19,641 nucleotides of DNA, from contig CAZDIA010000046.1 of NCBI GenBank assembly GCA_964505385.1, forward strand, positions 1 through 19,641, read 5' to 3'. Positions 1 through 6,892 of the stretch are shown here, piece by piece. Source of the stretch: SLJN01 sp964505385 (GTDB taxonomy: Bacteria; Bacteroidota; Rhodothermia; Balneolales; Natronogracilivirgulaceae). Below the pieces are notes generated by a model, which saw only the letters and a program-made list of their open reading frames with translations, made no database searches and had not been told where the DNA came from. The first letter of the stretch is position 1, and every line of letters begins with the position of its first letter. The translations under genes were made by a program, and so were the position numbers.

Positions 1-87
1 ACCCGCCCGGCTGCGCCATAAGCCGATCCGAAAGAGATACCAAAGATAAGGGGTTAGTCACCCCATGTCAATATAAAAATTAAACTC

Positions 88-103
88 TGGCATGATTTTT
101 GTA
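88..103 (+). promoter_or_regulatory. Sigma-54-like -24/-12 promoter match
   Basis: The 16 bases read TGGCATGATTTTTGTA, which agrees with the sigma-54 consensus TGGCAYR-N5-TTGCW except for T in place of C in the -12 element; the GG-to-G distance of 12 is right. Two inverted repeats follow immediately downstream. It points toward the 3' end of the antiparallel PAS/AAA regulator and no convincing plus-strand gene follows, so an antisense or small RNA would be the only product. A chance match is quite possible. Confidence 0.22.
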
Positions 104-109
104 CAAAAA

Positions 110-158
110 CATACCAAGAAAAGGTATGATACGACATTGAAAGGCAGATTGTCAATGT
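110..158. repeat. Two adjacent perfect inverted repeats
   Basis: CATACC (110-115) pairs with GGTATG (123-128) across 7 nt, and ACATTGA (134-140) pairs with TCAATGT (152-158) across 11 nt. Both are perfect. They lie just downstream of the sigma-54-like match, so they could be operators or small hairpins in a transcript. There is no T-run, so they do not look like intrinsic terminators. The rest of 1-255 shows nothing I can name. Confidence 0.4.
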
Positions 159-255
159 TCAAACTATCAAGTTTTTACTGCATCCAAACCTTTCAGATGT
201 GCGCCTAAATTCAACGGGATGAGTTCTGAAATTAGTGTTTCAAAAAACAAAATTA

Positions 256-1545
256 TTATCGAATCTTCAGCTTTTTTAACTTGCTCTGCAGCGTGGTGGG
301 CTTCAGCCCCAAAATTGAAGCGGCCCCGTCCTTGCCGTAAATCTTTCCATCTGTGTATTCAAGTACCTGCTGCAAATATTGACGATTCATTTCATCAAAA
401 GAAAGAAGAGGAGGTGTGTGTGTGTTGAAATTTTCATTTTGTGACTCAAACGCTCCTTCATCAGAATCAAATCGTATATTGAGCCGCTCATCAGAGTGTT
501 GCATTTCGAGAAGGGACCTGCGCATTACGCGATAGAATTCCCGGAAGTTTTCCGGCCAATTGTGATCCAACAGTAGCCGCATCAGGCTTTCATCAATACT
601 TATTTTACCTAAACCAAGCATCTCTGATACAGGTCTCACCCACACTTCGATAAGTTTTTTTAAATCCTCCTTCCGGTTTCGCAAAGGAGCAATAAGTATA
701 GCTTGAAAAGACAACCTGTAATATAGTGCTTCATCAAATTCACCATCTGACATAGCATCTTCAAGAGGGCGTGTTGTGGTTGCAATAACTCTTATGTTTT
801 TGCTCTCTATCCATTCTGCCAGCAGATTTTGATCAGCCTGAGGCATCCTGGTGATGTGATGAATTCTGATAGTTTCTATTTCATCTGCTGATACATCCGC
901 CAACTTTGGTTTTCGGTGTTTGCTGTAATCCACTGACTCAGGTACCGTTTGCTTTCCACTCCACTCAATAATTTTCCCGGCAAGTGTTTGTTTCCCGACT
1001 CCCGGTTCACCTCGCAGTAAAATGTTCTGGTCACTTTGCGAAAATGTATATGCCTGCTCGGCGGAAGCTTTTGCAAGTTTTGACTCCATCACCATTGCAG
1101 GTTTGTATAAGAACTCTTTCTGTAGAGTTGATTCCTCTTGTTGTTGCTCTATATCATTAGGCAGTTCCAGCTGGATCAACAGGAACCGGGAGTTGTTGGC
1201 CTTCAATTTGAACAGCCGAAATTTGAAATCGAAATTGATTGGATTGCCCATTTTATCATGCAGCGTAAACGGACATTCGGCACTGTTCAACTGCTTTTGT
1301 GATAACCGTGCTACTTCATCTACCAATCCTTCCAACTCATTTTGCAAATTGGCAGAAGTTTCTGAAGCCAAAACATACTGATCGGGAGCATAACCAAGAT
1401 GGTGCCTAACCTGTTCATTCGCAAAAATCAACTTTGCCTGATCATCATCACCAATCCGGAATATCAATACTATACCCGGTATGTAATCATAAAGCTCCCG
1501 CCAGAAAGAATTTGAAACCGACAAGTAAACCCCTGTTTTATTCAC
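256..1545 (-). CDS. PAS-AAA-Fis regulator with degenerate sigma-54 activator core
   Basis: A 429-residue protein shaped like an NtrC-type activator. The N-terminal part (about 15-130) looks like a PAS sensor. An AAA module follows: Walker A GEPGVGK at 179-185, a sensor-I-like ATTTR at 255-259, an arginine-finger-like YYR at 275-277 followed by PLRNRKEDL (287-295), and WPENFRE (330-336) in place of WPGNVRE. The C-terminus (404-428) is a Fis-type helix-turn-helix. What is missing matters: only about 40 residues separate Walker A from the position of Walker B, the GAFTGA loop that contacts sigma-54 is absent, and the acidic Walker B is replaced by ETIRIHHI (224-231). It probably binds DNA but should not remodel sigma-54 polymerase. 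It lies 59 bp after the VUT transporter on the same strand and may be cotranscribed. The signal it senses is unknown. Confidence 0.8.
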   Translation of the reverse strand: MNKTGVYLSVSNSFWRELYDYIPGIVLIFRIGDDDQAKLIFANEQVRHHLGYAPDQYVLASETSANLQNELEGLVDEVARLSQKQLNSAECPFTLHDKMGNPINFDFKFRLFKLKANNSRFLLIQLELPNDIEQQQEESTLQKEFLYKPAMVMESKLAKASAEQAYTFSQSDQNILLRGEPGVGKQTLAGKIIEWSGKQTVPESVDYSKHRKPKLADVSADEIETIRIHHITRMPQADQNLLAEWIESKNIRVIATTTRPLEDAMSDGEFDEALYYRLSFQAILIAPLRNRKEDLKKLIEVWVRPVSEMLGLGKISIDESLMRLLLDHNWPENFREFYRVMRRSLLEMQHSDERLNIRFDSDEGAFESQNENFNTHTPPLLSFDEMNRQYLQQVLEYTDGKIYGKDGAASILGLKPTTLQSKLKKLKIR

Positions 1546-1604
1546 CGAAATTTCGTGCGCTCAACGATAACAAACTCAAATGCTCATTGCAAGGCATGGC
1601 AGCG

Positions 1605-2423
1605 TTATTTTGCCGGCATCTCCCCGATCGTGCTATCCTGACCTTCATCATCGCTTGAATGGTACAACGGATTACCTTCCGGATCTTCATGATAATTCCT
1701 GAATAACCTCACCATGCCATAGGCAATCGGTGTATCAACGGCAGCAGCGACAAACTTAAATGCATAAGCGTTTAAAATTAGAATCAATAATGCCCCGAAG
1801 GTGGTGACTTCATCCCCAAGATTGCCCATAAAAAATAAAATGCTTGTAATTGCAGCTGAATCCACGAACTGACTCACCATCGTTGATCCGTTATTTCTCA
1901 GCCAGAGGTGCCGCCCTTTGGTAAACTTCTTCCAGAAATGGAACAACTGAACGTCAATGGTCTGGGCGGTTATGTATGCGATCATACTGCCAACTGTATT
2001 TCCGATCATAAATCCGTAAACTCCGTCAAAAAGCTCAGTGCCACCGCTTACACCTTCCGTATCCGGCAAATAATAAGCAGCCGTCATCACACCCAGCATA
2101 AATAAATTCATAAATAACCCGATCCAAATGACAAGCTGAGCTTTTTTGCGGCCGAATAATTCACAGATTAAATCCGTAGCTAAAAAAGTGATTGGGAATG
2201 CAAGAAGACCGGCCGGGATGGTCATCGTATAGGTTTCGCTATCACGGATGAGCCCGGGAACTACCGGTAACAGCCAATCCGGCAAGTTGATGCTGAAAAG
2301 TGTCAGGAATTTGGTTGTTCCAATGATATTGCCCATAACCAGGGCGGTCAGAAATATTCCAACCAGCAATAGAAAAAGAGCATCTCTTCTGTATTTATCA
2401 GGTGATTTACTCTTTGAACTCAT
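1605..2423 (-). CDS. yhhQ: Queuosine precursor transporter (YhhQ/VUT family)
   Basis: A 272-residue integral membrane protein of the vitamin-uptake-transporter (VUT, DUF165) family; characterised members import queuosine precursors used for tRNA wobble-base modification. Family hallmarks are visible: FPITFLATDLICELFG at 76-91, then ITAQTIDVQLFHFWKK near 151-166 and HLWLRNNGSTMVSQFVDS near 172-189. Hydrophobic helices occur at about 14-33, 68-85, 95-118, 135-155, 186-202 and 208-228. The charged C-terminal tail (from about 242) is acidic. No preQ1 riboswitch is recognisable in the 412 bp upstream. The PAS/AAA regulator gene follows 59 bp downstream. Family assignment is firm; the precise substrate (preQ0, preQ1 or queuine) cannot be read from sequence. 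Confidence 0.9.
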   Translation of the reverse strand: MSSKSKSPDKYRRDALFLLLVGIFLTALVMGNIIGTTKFLTLFSINLPDWLLPVVPGLIRDSETYTMTIPAGLLAFPITFLATDLICELFGRKKAQLVIWIGLFMNLFMLGVMTAAYYLPDTEGVSGGTELFDGVYGFMIGNTVGSMIAYITAQTIDVQLFHFWKKFTKGRHLWLRNNGSTMVSQFVDSAAITSILFFMGNLGDEVTTFGALLILILNAYAFKFVAAAVDTPIAYGMVRLFRNYHEDPEGNPLYHSSDDEGQDSTIGEMPAK

Positions 2424-2502
2424 ACCGGATTACTATCAATTAGAAGTATTTAAGACCTCAGGGTTAAGATATTCAGCGATATTGACAGGCAGACTAACAT
2501 AC

Positions 2503-2601
2503 CCAATCGAAAGATGATTCGCGATAGGTTGTTTTGCGTATCGGTGTCTTATTTTTTTCGATTTTAGTACTTATTTCGATTTCGATAGCGATACCGATTG
2601 G
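2503..2601. repeat. 6-nt-period inverted array element (element D)
   Basis: The right arm (2557-2598) is seven consecutive 6-mers in exact phase: TTCGAT, TTTAGT, ACTTAT, TTCGAT, TTCGAT, AGCGAT, ACCGAT. The ends form a perfect inverted repeat, CCAATCG (2503-2509) with CGATTGG (2595-2601). The left arm is much shorter or decayed (one clear ATCGAA unit). The element lies in the divergent gap between the transporter and the TetR gene. It resembles the three other arrays in this window in plan but not in sequence. The remaining bases up to 2734 show nothing I can name. Confidence 0.5.
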
Positions 2602-2734
2602 TGGTCGAATATTATATGGGGTGAATAAGATGGCTATATTCTTGTTTTACAGGAATAACAGTTTCGGGTAAGTTATATAATTACTGGAAGTTACGGTTGC
2701 TGCCTCTTTCAGGTTATTGATAGCGCCATACAAC

Positions 2735-2789
2735 ATCAATTTTGATTAAAAAGTTGATATTGCACAATCAAATTGATTGTTCGAACGAT
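2735..2789. promoter_or_regulatory. Cluster of TTGAT/ATCAA half-sites, likely TetR operator
   Basis: Five half-sites lie within 43 bp upstream of the TetR gene: ATCAA 2735-2739, TTGAT 2742-2746, TTGAT 2754-2758, ATCAA 2767-2771 and TTGAT 2773-2777. The last pair sits in a perfect palindrome with 8-bp arms and a single central A (2764-2780). An adjoining perfect palindrome GTTCGAAC (2779-2786) overlaps it. TetR proteins bind palindromes of about this size and commonly repress their own promoter, so self-regulation is the natural reading. No clear -35/-10 or TAnnTTTG element was found. Confidence 0.5.
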
Positions 2790-2835
2790 TAATAAGGTGC
2801 CCCGGTTTTCACACGCAAAGAGAATTTAAATCAAA

Positions 2836-3492
2836 ATGGAAACAGCTATTAAAATATCTCAAGCTGCCGTAGAGCAATACATTGATCCGAACCGCTCGTT
2901 CAGTGTTGCTTCTATTTCGAAAAATGCAGGTGTCAGCAAAGATGAGTTTTACGAAAACTTTTCGGGTAAAACTGAGGCTCTGCATTTTTTTTACAGTAGT
3001 ATTCCCCATCGCTATCGCGATATGATATCCGAAATACCGGGATATGATGATCTTTCTGCCGGTGAAAAACTGGCAAACTACCTGTATTCCGTTTTTGATA
3101 TGCTCGAAGAATACCGGGATTTTGCAGACGAAACTTTTGATCCGTTTGTTTTTACCTCCTGGCAAGCTTCGGAATTTCAAACTGAATCACAAAAACTTGT
3201 AACCGAATTTCTTGAAAGCGACCCGAATATTCCGCCACTCAATCAGATGGCATTGAATTTACCCGTTGATCGAATCCTGACCTATGAGATGCTGCACGTA
3301 ATCAAGTTCTGGCTGGGGGATACTTCGCCTCAAACCGAGCGGTCTGCTGAGCTCGTCGAAAAATTAACGGCATTTATTGATGAGATGCTCCACACAGCTG
3401 TAATGGACCGGGGTTATGATCTTGCCAAATTTATGATTTCCAACCGGGTTTTCGGTTTACCGTTACCGGTCATCGGTCGATTTATTTCTTAA
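2836..3492 (+). CDS. TetR-family transcriptional regulator
   Basis: A 218-residue one-component regulator. The N-terminal helix-turn-helix is typical of TetR: SFSVASISKNAGVSKDEFYENF (about 21-42), with the family F/Y-x-x-F recognition region and the following GKTEAL (44-49). The C-terminal ligand and dimer domain, about residues 55-218, shows no recognisable effector signature. It precedes an ABC1-type kinase by 33 bp on the same strand, so the two are probably one operon, and the palindrome cluster directly upstream suggests autoregulation. The ATG at 2836 is chosen because the HTH begins a few residues later; no Shine-Dalgarno is visible, as is usual in this group. The ligand is unknown; control of the kinase gene is inference. 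Confidence 0.82.
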   Translation: METAIKISQAAVEQYIDPNRSFSVASISKNAGVSKDEFYENFSGKTEALHFFYSSIPHRYRDMISEIPGYDDLSAGEKLANYLYSVFDMLEEYRDFADETFDPFVFTSWQASEFQTESQKLVTEFLESDPNIPPLNQMALNLPVDRILTYEMLHVIKFWLGDTSPQTERSAELVEKLTAFIDEMLHTAVMDRGYDLAKFMISNRVFGLPLPVIGRFIS

Positions 3493-3525
3493 AATTTTAA
3501 AGTTCCAATTTAAAACCAGAAATAC

Positions 3526-4851
3526 ATGAGTAAACTCCCGTCATCAAGGTTTGAACGCGGTGCAAGAATGGCCCGCACCGGAGCCAAAGTGGGCACAAAC
3601 TATGCCAAACGACGCCTTCAGGAAAAGCTGGGTAAGAAGTTTGATGAAGAATCAACCAGTCAATTTCACAAAGAAAATGCCCGGAAATTATATAATGAAT
3701 TTGCAAAGCTTCGCGGAACAGCACTGAAATTGGCTCAGTCAATCAGTATCGATGGCAGCATGCTGCCCGAGGAGTTTTCCGATGTAATGGCTGAAGCGCA
3801 ATATTCGGTTCCGCCAATCAGTAAGGCATTGGTTCGCAGAATTATCCAACAGGAACTCGGCCAACCTCCTGAAAAAATTTTTAATGAGTTTGAACCCGAA
3901 GCTTTTGCAGCCGCGTCCCTCGGTCAGGTCCACAAAGCAAAGCTCAAAGACGGGACCCCCGTTGCAATCAAAGTTCAGTATCCGAATATTCAGGAAACTA
4001 TTGAGTCCGATTTAAGTATAGCTAAATCAATTTTTAAGCAACTAATAACTACTAATAAAATCGATGCCTATTTTGATGAAATTCGCACTACGCTAGTACG
4101 GGAAACAGATTACCTGGAAGAAGGCAGGCATATTAATTTATATCATGAATGGTACACTGGTGATGAAGTTGTTACCCCTCGCTGGATTCCCGAGTTCTCT
4201 ACCGGCAAAGTACTTACCATGACTTTTCTGGAAGGGACACATCTTAGTGAATTCATCCATGAAAATGAGACAGACACTATAAAAAGAGATCACTTTGGCC
4301 AGCTGCTTTTCAACTTTTTTCATGATCAGGTAAACAGCAATTGCACACTGCACGCTGATGCACATCCCGGTAATTTTTTGTATACCAAAGACGGCCGCCT
4401 TGGTGTCCTCGACTTTGGATGCATGAAACAATGTCCTCCTGATTTCTTTCGGGATTTTCTGATGCTGCTGCCTGCACACCTGAACGATGATGAACAGGAA
4501 ATCCGCAGGTTATATCACAAACTTGAAATATTGGAGGATGAGCCGGAAGCTTCTGAAAACGAAATGGAGATTTATGAATTTTCGCGGCAGTTTGCCGACC
4601 ACTTCGTAGAGCCCTACCGCTACCCTGAATTTGATTTTGGTGATGAAGAATTTGCTGAGCAAACAAACAAGTTGGTTCAAAGAGCTTCAGAACTTGCCGC
4701 TCCCAGAGGTACGGAGCATTTCATATTTGTAAGCCGTTTATTCGTGGGGGTATACCGCATGGTGATGAAACTCGGTGCAAAAATCAAAACCGAACACGGC
4801 CGTGAAAAAATAGAAAGCTTTTTGGAATCAGAAGCCTCTACTGAATCATAG
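3526..4851 (+). CDS. ABC1/AarF/ADCK-type atypical kinase
   Basis: A 441-residue member of the ABC1 (UbiB/COQ8/ADCK) family, related to enzymes supporting quinone or lipid metabolism. Visible motifs: the family KxGQ region at 60-75, here reading KLAQ (68-71) with alanine in place of glycine; the alanine-rich nucleotide loop AAAS at 128-131 in place of a glycine-rich loop; the VAIK lysine at 149; the catalytic-loop equivalent HADAHPGN at 276-283; and DFG at 296-298. The sequence around the AAAS and KxGQ elements looks closer to the ADCK3/COQ8 branch than to E. coli UbiB. No C-terminal membrane helices are evident, unlike UbiB. It follows the TetR gene by 33 bp. Its substrate is unknown; ATPase or lipid-binding activity is more likely than protein kinase activity in this family. 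Confidence 0.88.
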   Translation: MSKLPSSRFERGARMARTGAKVGTNYAKRRLQEKLGKKFDEESTSQFHKENARKLYNEFAKLRGTALKLAQSISIDGSMLPEEFSDVMAEAQYSVPPISKALVRRIIQQELGQPPEKIFNEFEPEAFAAASLGQVHKAKLKDGTPVAIKVQYPNIQETIESDLSIAKSIFKQLITTNKIDAYFDEIRTTLVRETDYLEEGRHINLYHEWYTGDEVVTPRWIPEFSTGKVLTMTFLEGTHLSEFIHENETDTIKRDHFGQLLFNFFHDQVNSNCTLHADAHPGNFLYTKDGRLGVLDFGCMKQCPPDFFRDFLMLLPAHLNDDEQEIRRLYHKLEILEDEPEASENEMEIYEFSRQFADHFVEPYRYPEFDFGDEEFAEQTNKLVQRASELAAPRGTEHFIFVSRLFVGVYRMVMKLGAKIKTEHGREKIESFLESEASTES

Positions 4852-4863
4852 CTGGATCCCCAA

Positions 4864-5017
4864 AATCGCAAATCATACATAGTATATCGTCAATCGTAAA
4901 TCTCATTGAGTCAGCTTAGGCTTGGCGTTCTGCTACTCCGCGATTTATAACAATGGCAAAAACGTGCAGGCCAAAAAAGATTTGCGACATACGATTGACG
5001 ATTTGAGATTTCAGATG
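4864..5017. repeat. 7-nt-period inverted array element (element A)
   Basis: Left arm 4864-4905 is six 7-mers in phase: AATCGCA, AATCATA, CATAGTA, TATCGTC, AATCGTA, AATCTCA. After a core of about 70 bp the right arm 4976-5017 is six 7-mers: AAAGATT, TGCGACA, TACGATT, GACGATT, TGAGATT, TCAGATG, the reverse-complement form of the left units. A perfect 13-bp inverted repeat joins 4886-4898 and 4990-5002, and a perfect 9-bp one joins 4866-4874 and 4979-4987. It fills the gap between the convergent kinase and thioredoxin genes. Confidence 0.65.
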
Positions 5018-5046
5018 TTTTGGTCTGGACCCATCCGCAATGCAAA

Positions 5047-5080
5047 AGATTACCGGCAATAGTTTTATTACCGGTAATCT
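5047..5080 (-). terminator. Hairpin terminator candidate of the thioredoxin gene
   Basis: AGATTACCGG (5047-5056) pairs perfectly with CCGGTAATCT (5071-5080) around a 14-nt loop. Read on the minus strand it follows the stop of the TlpA-like gene by about 40 nt and is followed by TTTTGC, a short T-run. It could also help stop the convergent plus-strand kinase transcript. Confidence 0.55.
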
Positions 5081-5119
5081 AAAGCATGGATTATTTTATT
5101 CTGCTTATACTTTGAGACT

Positions 5120-5656
5120 TCAATTCATAGCCGACCTGATTTCGGATTCCAGCTTTGCTTCATCTATACTCTCAAACGTATTAATCACTTCTCCTTCGGG
5201 TGTAATTAATATGGCATACGGCCAGTTTTCAACCTCAAACTTTTCCGATATCGAAGCCAGCATTTGGGGATCTTCTCCTATTACAGAATGGTACCACGGC
5301 ATTGGAAATACCTGCTGGTACTCACGCACCATCTCCTCATCTTTATCAACCGAAATACTCAGGATTTCAAAATTATCCTGACCAATTGCATCATAAACAT
5401 TGTACAAATTCTGAATATCATCGGCGCACTGCCGGCATTCCGTCCCCCAAAAATACAACATGTAAAATCTGCCTTCGAGTGAGCCTCTGGTAACCTTAAA
5501 GCTCTGATCCAATACTTCCAACTGAAACTCCGGAAGCTGCACGGTTCTCTCTGCTTCATACTCACCGCCCGTTGACGCACGGACATCACTGATTCCCGCT
5601 CCTATCACAAGCGTCATACACATTATAAGCCTGAATTGTTCATCGAAGATCTTCAT
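5120..5656 (-). CDS. Periplasmic TlpA-like thioredoxin-fold protein
   Basis: A 178-residue protein with an N-terminal hydrophobic stretch (about 8-24) and a likely signal-peptidase site near VRAS (25-28), so it is probably exported. The thioredoxin fold follows: YMLYFWGTECRQC, with the redox pair C74-R-Q-C77, and the cis-proline loop NWPY with P146. TlpA/ResA-type proteins reduce or oxidise disulfides in the periplasm, often for cytochrome c or envelope maturation. The CRQC active site differs from the common CGPC/CEPC, so its redox potential cannot be guessed. It has its own leader hairpin upstream and a hairpin downstream, so it looks monocistronic. The ATG at 5656 starts a plausible signal peptide. 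Confidence 0.82.
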   Translation of the reverse strand: MKIFDEQFRLIMCMTLVIGAGISDVRASTGGEYEAERTVQLPEFQLEVLDQSFKVTRGSLEGRFYMLYFWGTECRQCADDIQNLYNVYDAIGQDNFEILSISVDKDEEMVREYQQVFPMPWYHSVIGEDPQMLASISEKFEVENWPYAILITPEGEVINTFESIDEAKLESEIRSAMN

Positions 5657-5685
5657 AGTTAACTCTCATTTATTTCTGATTTAAT

Positions 5686-5722
5686 ACCGGCAAAACTTAT
5701 CTGCTGATAATCCTCTGCCGGT
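5686..5722 (-). promoter_or_regulatory. Nested stem-loop in the leader of the thioredoxin gene
   Basis: ACCGGCA (5686-5692) pairs perfectly with TGCCGGT (5716-5722), and inside it TTATC (5697-5701) pairs with GATAA (5706-5710) around a TGCT loop. The structure ends about 30 nt before the start codon of the TlpA-like gene. It has no T-run on either side, so a leader RNA structure or protein operator is more likely than a terminator. Confidence 0.4.
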
Positions 5723-5823
5723 GTTTCAATTGCACTACGCTACATTGCTTCAAGCGGTTGTGATGAACATTTCAAAATTTTGCAATAAAATTGTCAGAGC
5801 TGCCTATGTCGCATATAACATAT

Positions 5824-5860
5824 AAAAAGACCCGTAATACTATGGCGGATACTACGGGTC
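5824..5860 (-). terminator. Intrinsic terminator of the YHS gene
   Basis: GACCCGTA (5829-5836) pairs perfectly with TACGGGTC (5853-5860). On the minus strand the stem is followed at once by five T residues (complement of 5824-5828). It lies about 80 nt past the stop codon of the YHS-domain gene. Confidence 0.75.
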
Positions 5861-5940
5861 GGGAGGTGTCATCACAACGGTGATTGCTGTGATTGGATAG
5901 GAATTCGGTATTTATACCAGGTTAGATTAGATCGTATTTA

Positions 5941-6465
5941 TCAATTTTGGACAATTTCCAGCCAGTGAGCATCAGCTTGCTGTACAAGTGCAGCTTCCCC
6001 GCCTTCAGTCTCTTCTATCATATCGTTCCAGCGGCTTTTAGCATTGATAACACCAAAAAACATGGTGTCAAAGAAATACAATTCATCATCTATAATTTTA
6101 AAATTGGAAGTGTTTACATCCTGTTTTTCACCGTCGAGCATCGTATAGGCACAATACCCGCCATATTTTGGCTCAAATCTTTCCGGGTTTTCCCGAAAAG
6201 TTTCCAGGTTTTCTTCTGAAGAAAAGTAGTACGTTACTCCTTTATAAGTTTCACTGTACTCTGATGAACCTTCGACTTCGTCATTTTCAGTAAAATATGC
6301 TACCGGATCATTTCCGTCGAGTGCGACACCATCGTTGAGATTAAAGTGTTGTACACGTGTTTCCTCCTCATTACTGTTCGAATCTACAAAGCCTGTAAAG
6401 ATTATAAATCCAAACAGGAAAGTTGCCATCGTAATCAATCGGGTTGAGGTTTTCATGGTTTTCAT
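5941..6465 (-). CDS. Secreted YHS-domain protein
   Basis: A 174-residue exported protein. Residues 1-29 form a signal peptide (basic start, hydrophobic core at about 10-26). The rest carries a YHS-type domain: ALDGNDPVAYF (48-58), the aromatic run KGVTYYFSSEENLETF (75-90), PERFEPKYGGYCAY (94-107, with C105), and a closing KIIDDELYFF (123-132). Exported YHS proteins of this layout are common in marine bacteria; related YHS domains occur in metal-transport and metal-binding proteins, but the role of this form is not established. The gene has a strong terminator downstream. It lies 144 bp after the sigma/anti-sigma pair on the same strand and might be one of its targets; that is inference from position only. 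Confidence 0.82.
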   Translation of the reverse strand: MKTMKTSTRLITMATFLFGFIIFTGFVDSNSNEEETRVQHFNLNDGVALDGNDPVAYFTENDEVEGSSEYSETYKGVTYYFSSEENLETFRENPERFEPKYGGYCAYTMLDGEKQDVNTSNFKIIDDELYFFDTMFFGVINAKSRWNDMIEETEGGEAALVQQADAHWLEIVQN

Positions 6466-6609
6466 AGTATTCCCTTTTCGTGTGATTTTACCTTCTTAGT
6501 GATGTTCATCCTCAATGAAACTGAAGATGCTGTGATGTCACTGTGTATGTTTAATTATCAATGTTCACCCGAATAGTCGCAGCCGAATCAAAATCCTGAC
6601 TAAGATTTT

Positions 6610-6891
6610 TTAATTTTTTTGATCTTCTTCGATTTCTTTGATTATCTCCTTTCTCACTTCCTCAGGCAGAGTCACTTTCTTCGGCTTTTCTTTTTTATCG
6701 ACCCATTTCCGGAGTGCTTTATTCATGACTGCTGATTGGCGGGCATAGGAAGAGCAAGCCTTGCACATAGAATTATGCATCCATAATTGAATACGTTCGA
6801 TAGCTGCCAGTTCAGTTACATTCTGCTTTTCTGTCAATTCTGTAGCTTTCTTACATGAAAGAAATAAAACCGTAATAACTTTTTTCATCAT
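6610..6891 (-). CDS. Short zinc-finger anti-sigma factor (zf-HC2-like)
   Basis: About 93 residues, starting MMKKVITVLF. The reading frame extends seven codons further upstream into the sigma gene, but the ATG pair one base after the sigma stop is the natural start. The family zinc motif is visible: a cysteine in FLSCKKATEL, then HNSMCKAC (H-x3-C-x2-C), the ZAS arrangement of cytosolic anti-sigma factors such as RsrA/ChrR types. There is no transmembrane helix later in the chain, and the C-terminus is a charged tail rich in K and E. Coupling to the sigma gene (stop TGA, one base, ATG) implies translational linkage and a sigma/anti-sigma pair, with release by oxidation or metal loss being the usual mechanism. 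The direct signal is unknown. Confidence 0.78.
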   Translation of the reverse strand: MMKKVITVLFLSCKKATELTEKQNVTELAAIERIQLWMHNSMCKACSSYARQSAVMNKALRKWVDKKEKPKKVTLPEEVRKEIIKEIEEDQKN

Positions 6892-6892
6892 A

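Noticed and set aside
1..21. Possible 3' end of a plus-strand gene (codons reading TRPAAP, then TAA)
   Set aside because: Only six codons are inside the window; a minus-strand start at 17-19 is equally possible. Not enough to call either.
2424..2560. preQ1 riboswitch in front of the VUT transporter
   Set aside because: The short H-type pseudoknot pattern with an A-rich tail next to the start codon is not present.
2671..2681. TATAAT box upstream of the TetR gene
   Set aside because: A -10-like hexamer exists at 2676-2681, but no -35 or TTG element lies at a proper distance and it is 155 bp from the gene.
4864..5017. CRISPR-like reading of the AATC arrays
   Set aside because: Units are only 7 nt with 3 variable bases; there are no 25-40 nt repeats, no spacers of protospacer size and no cas genes.
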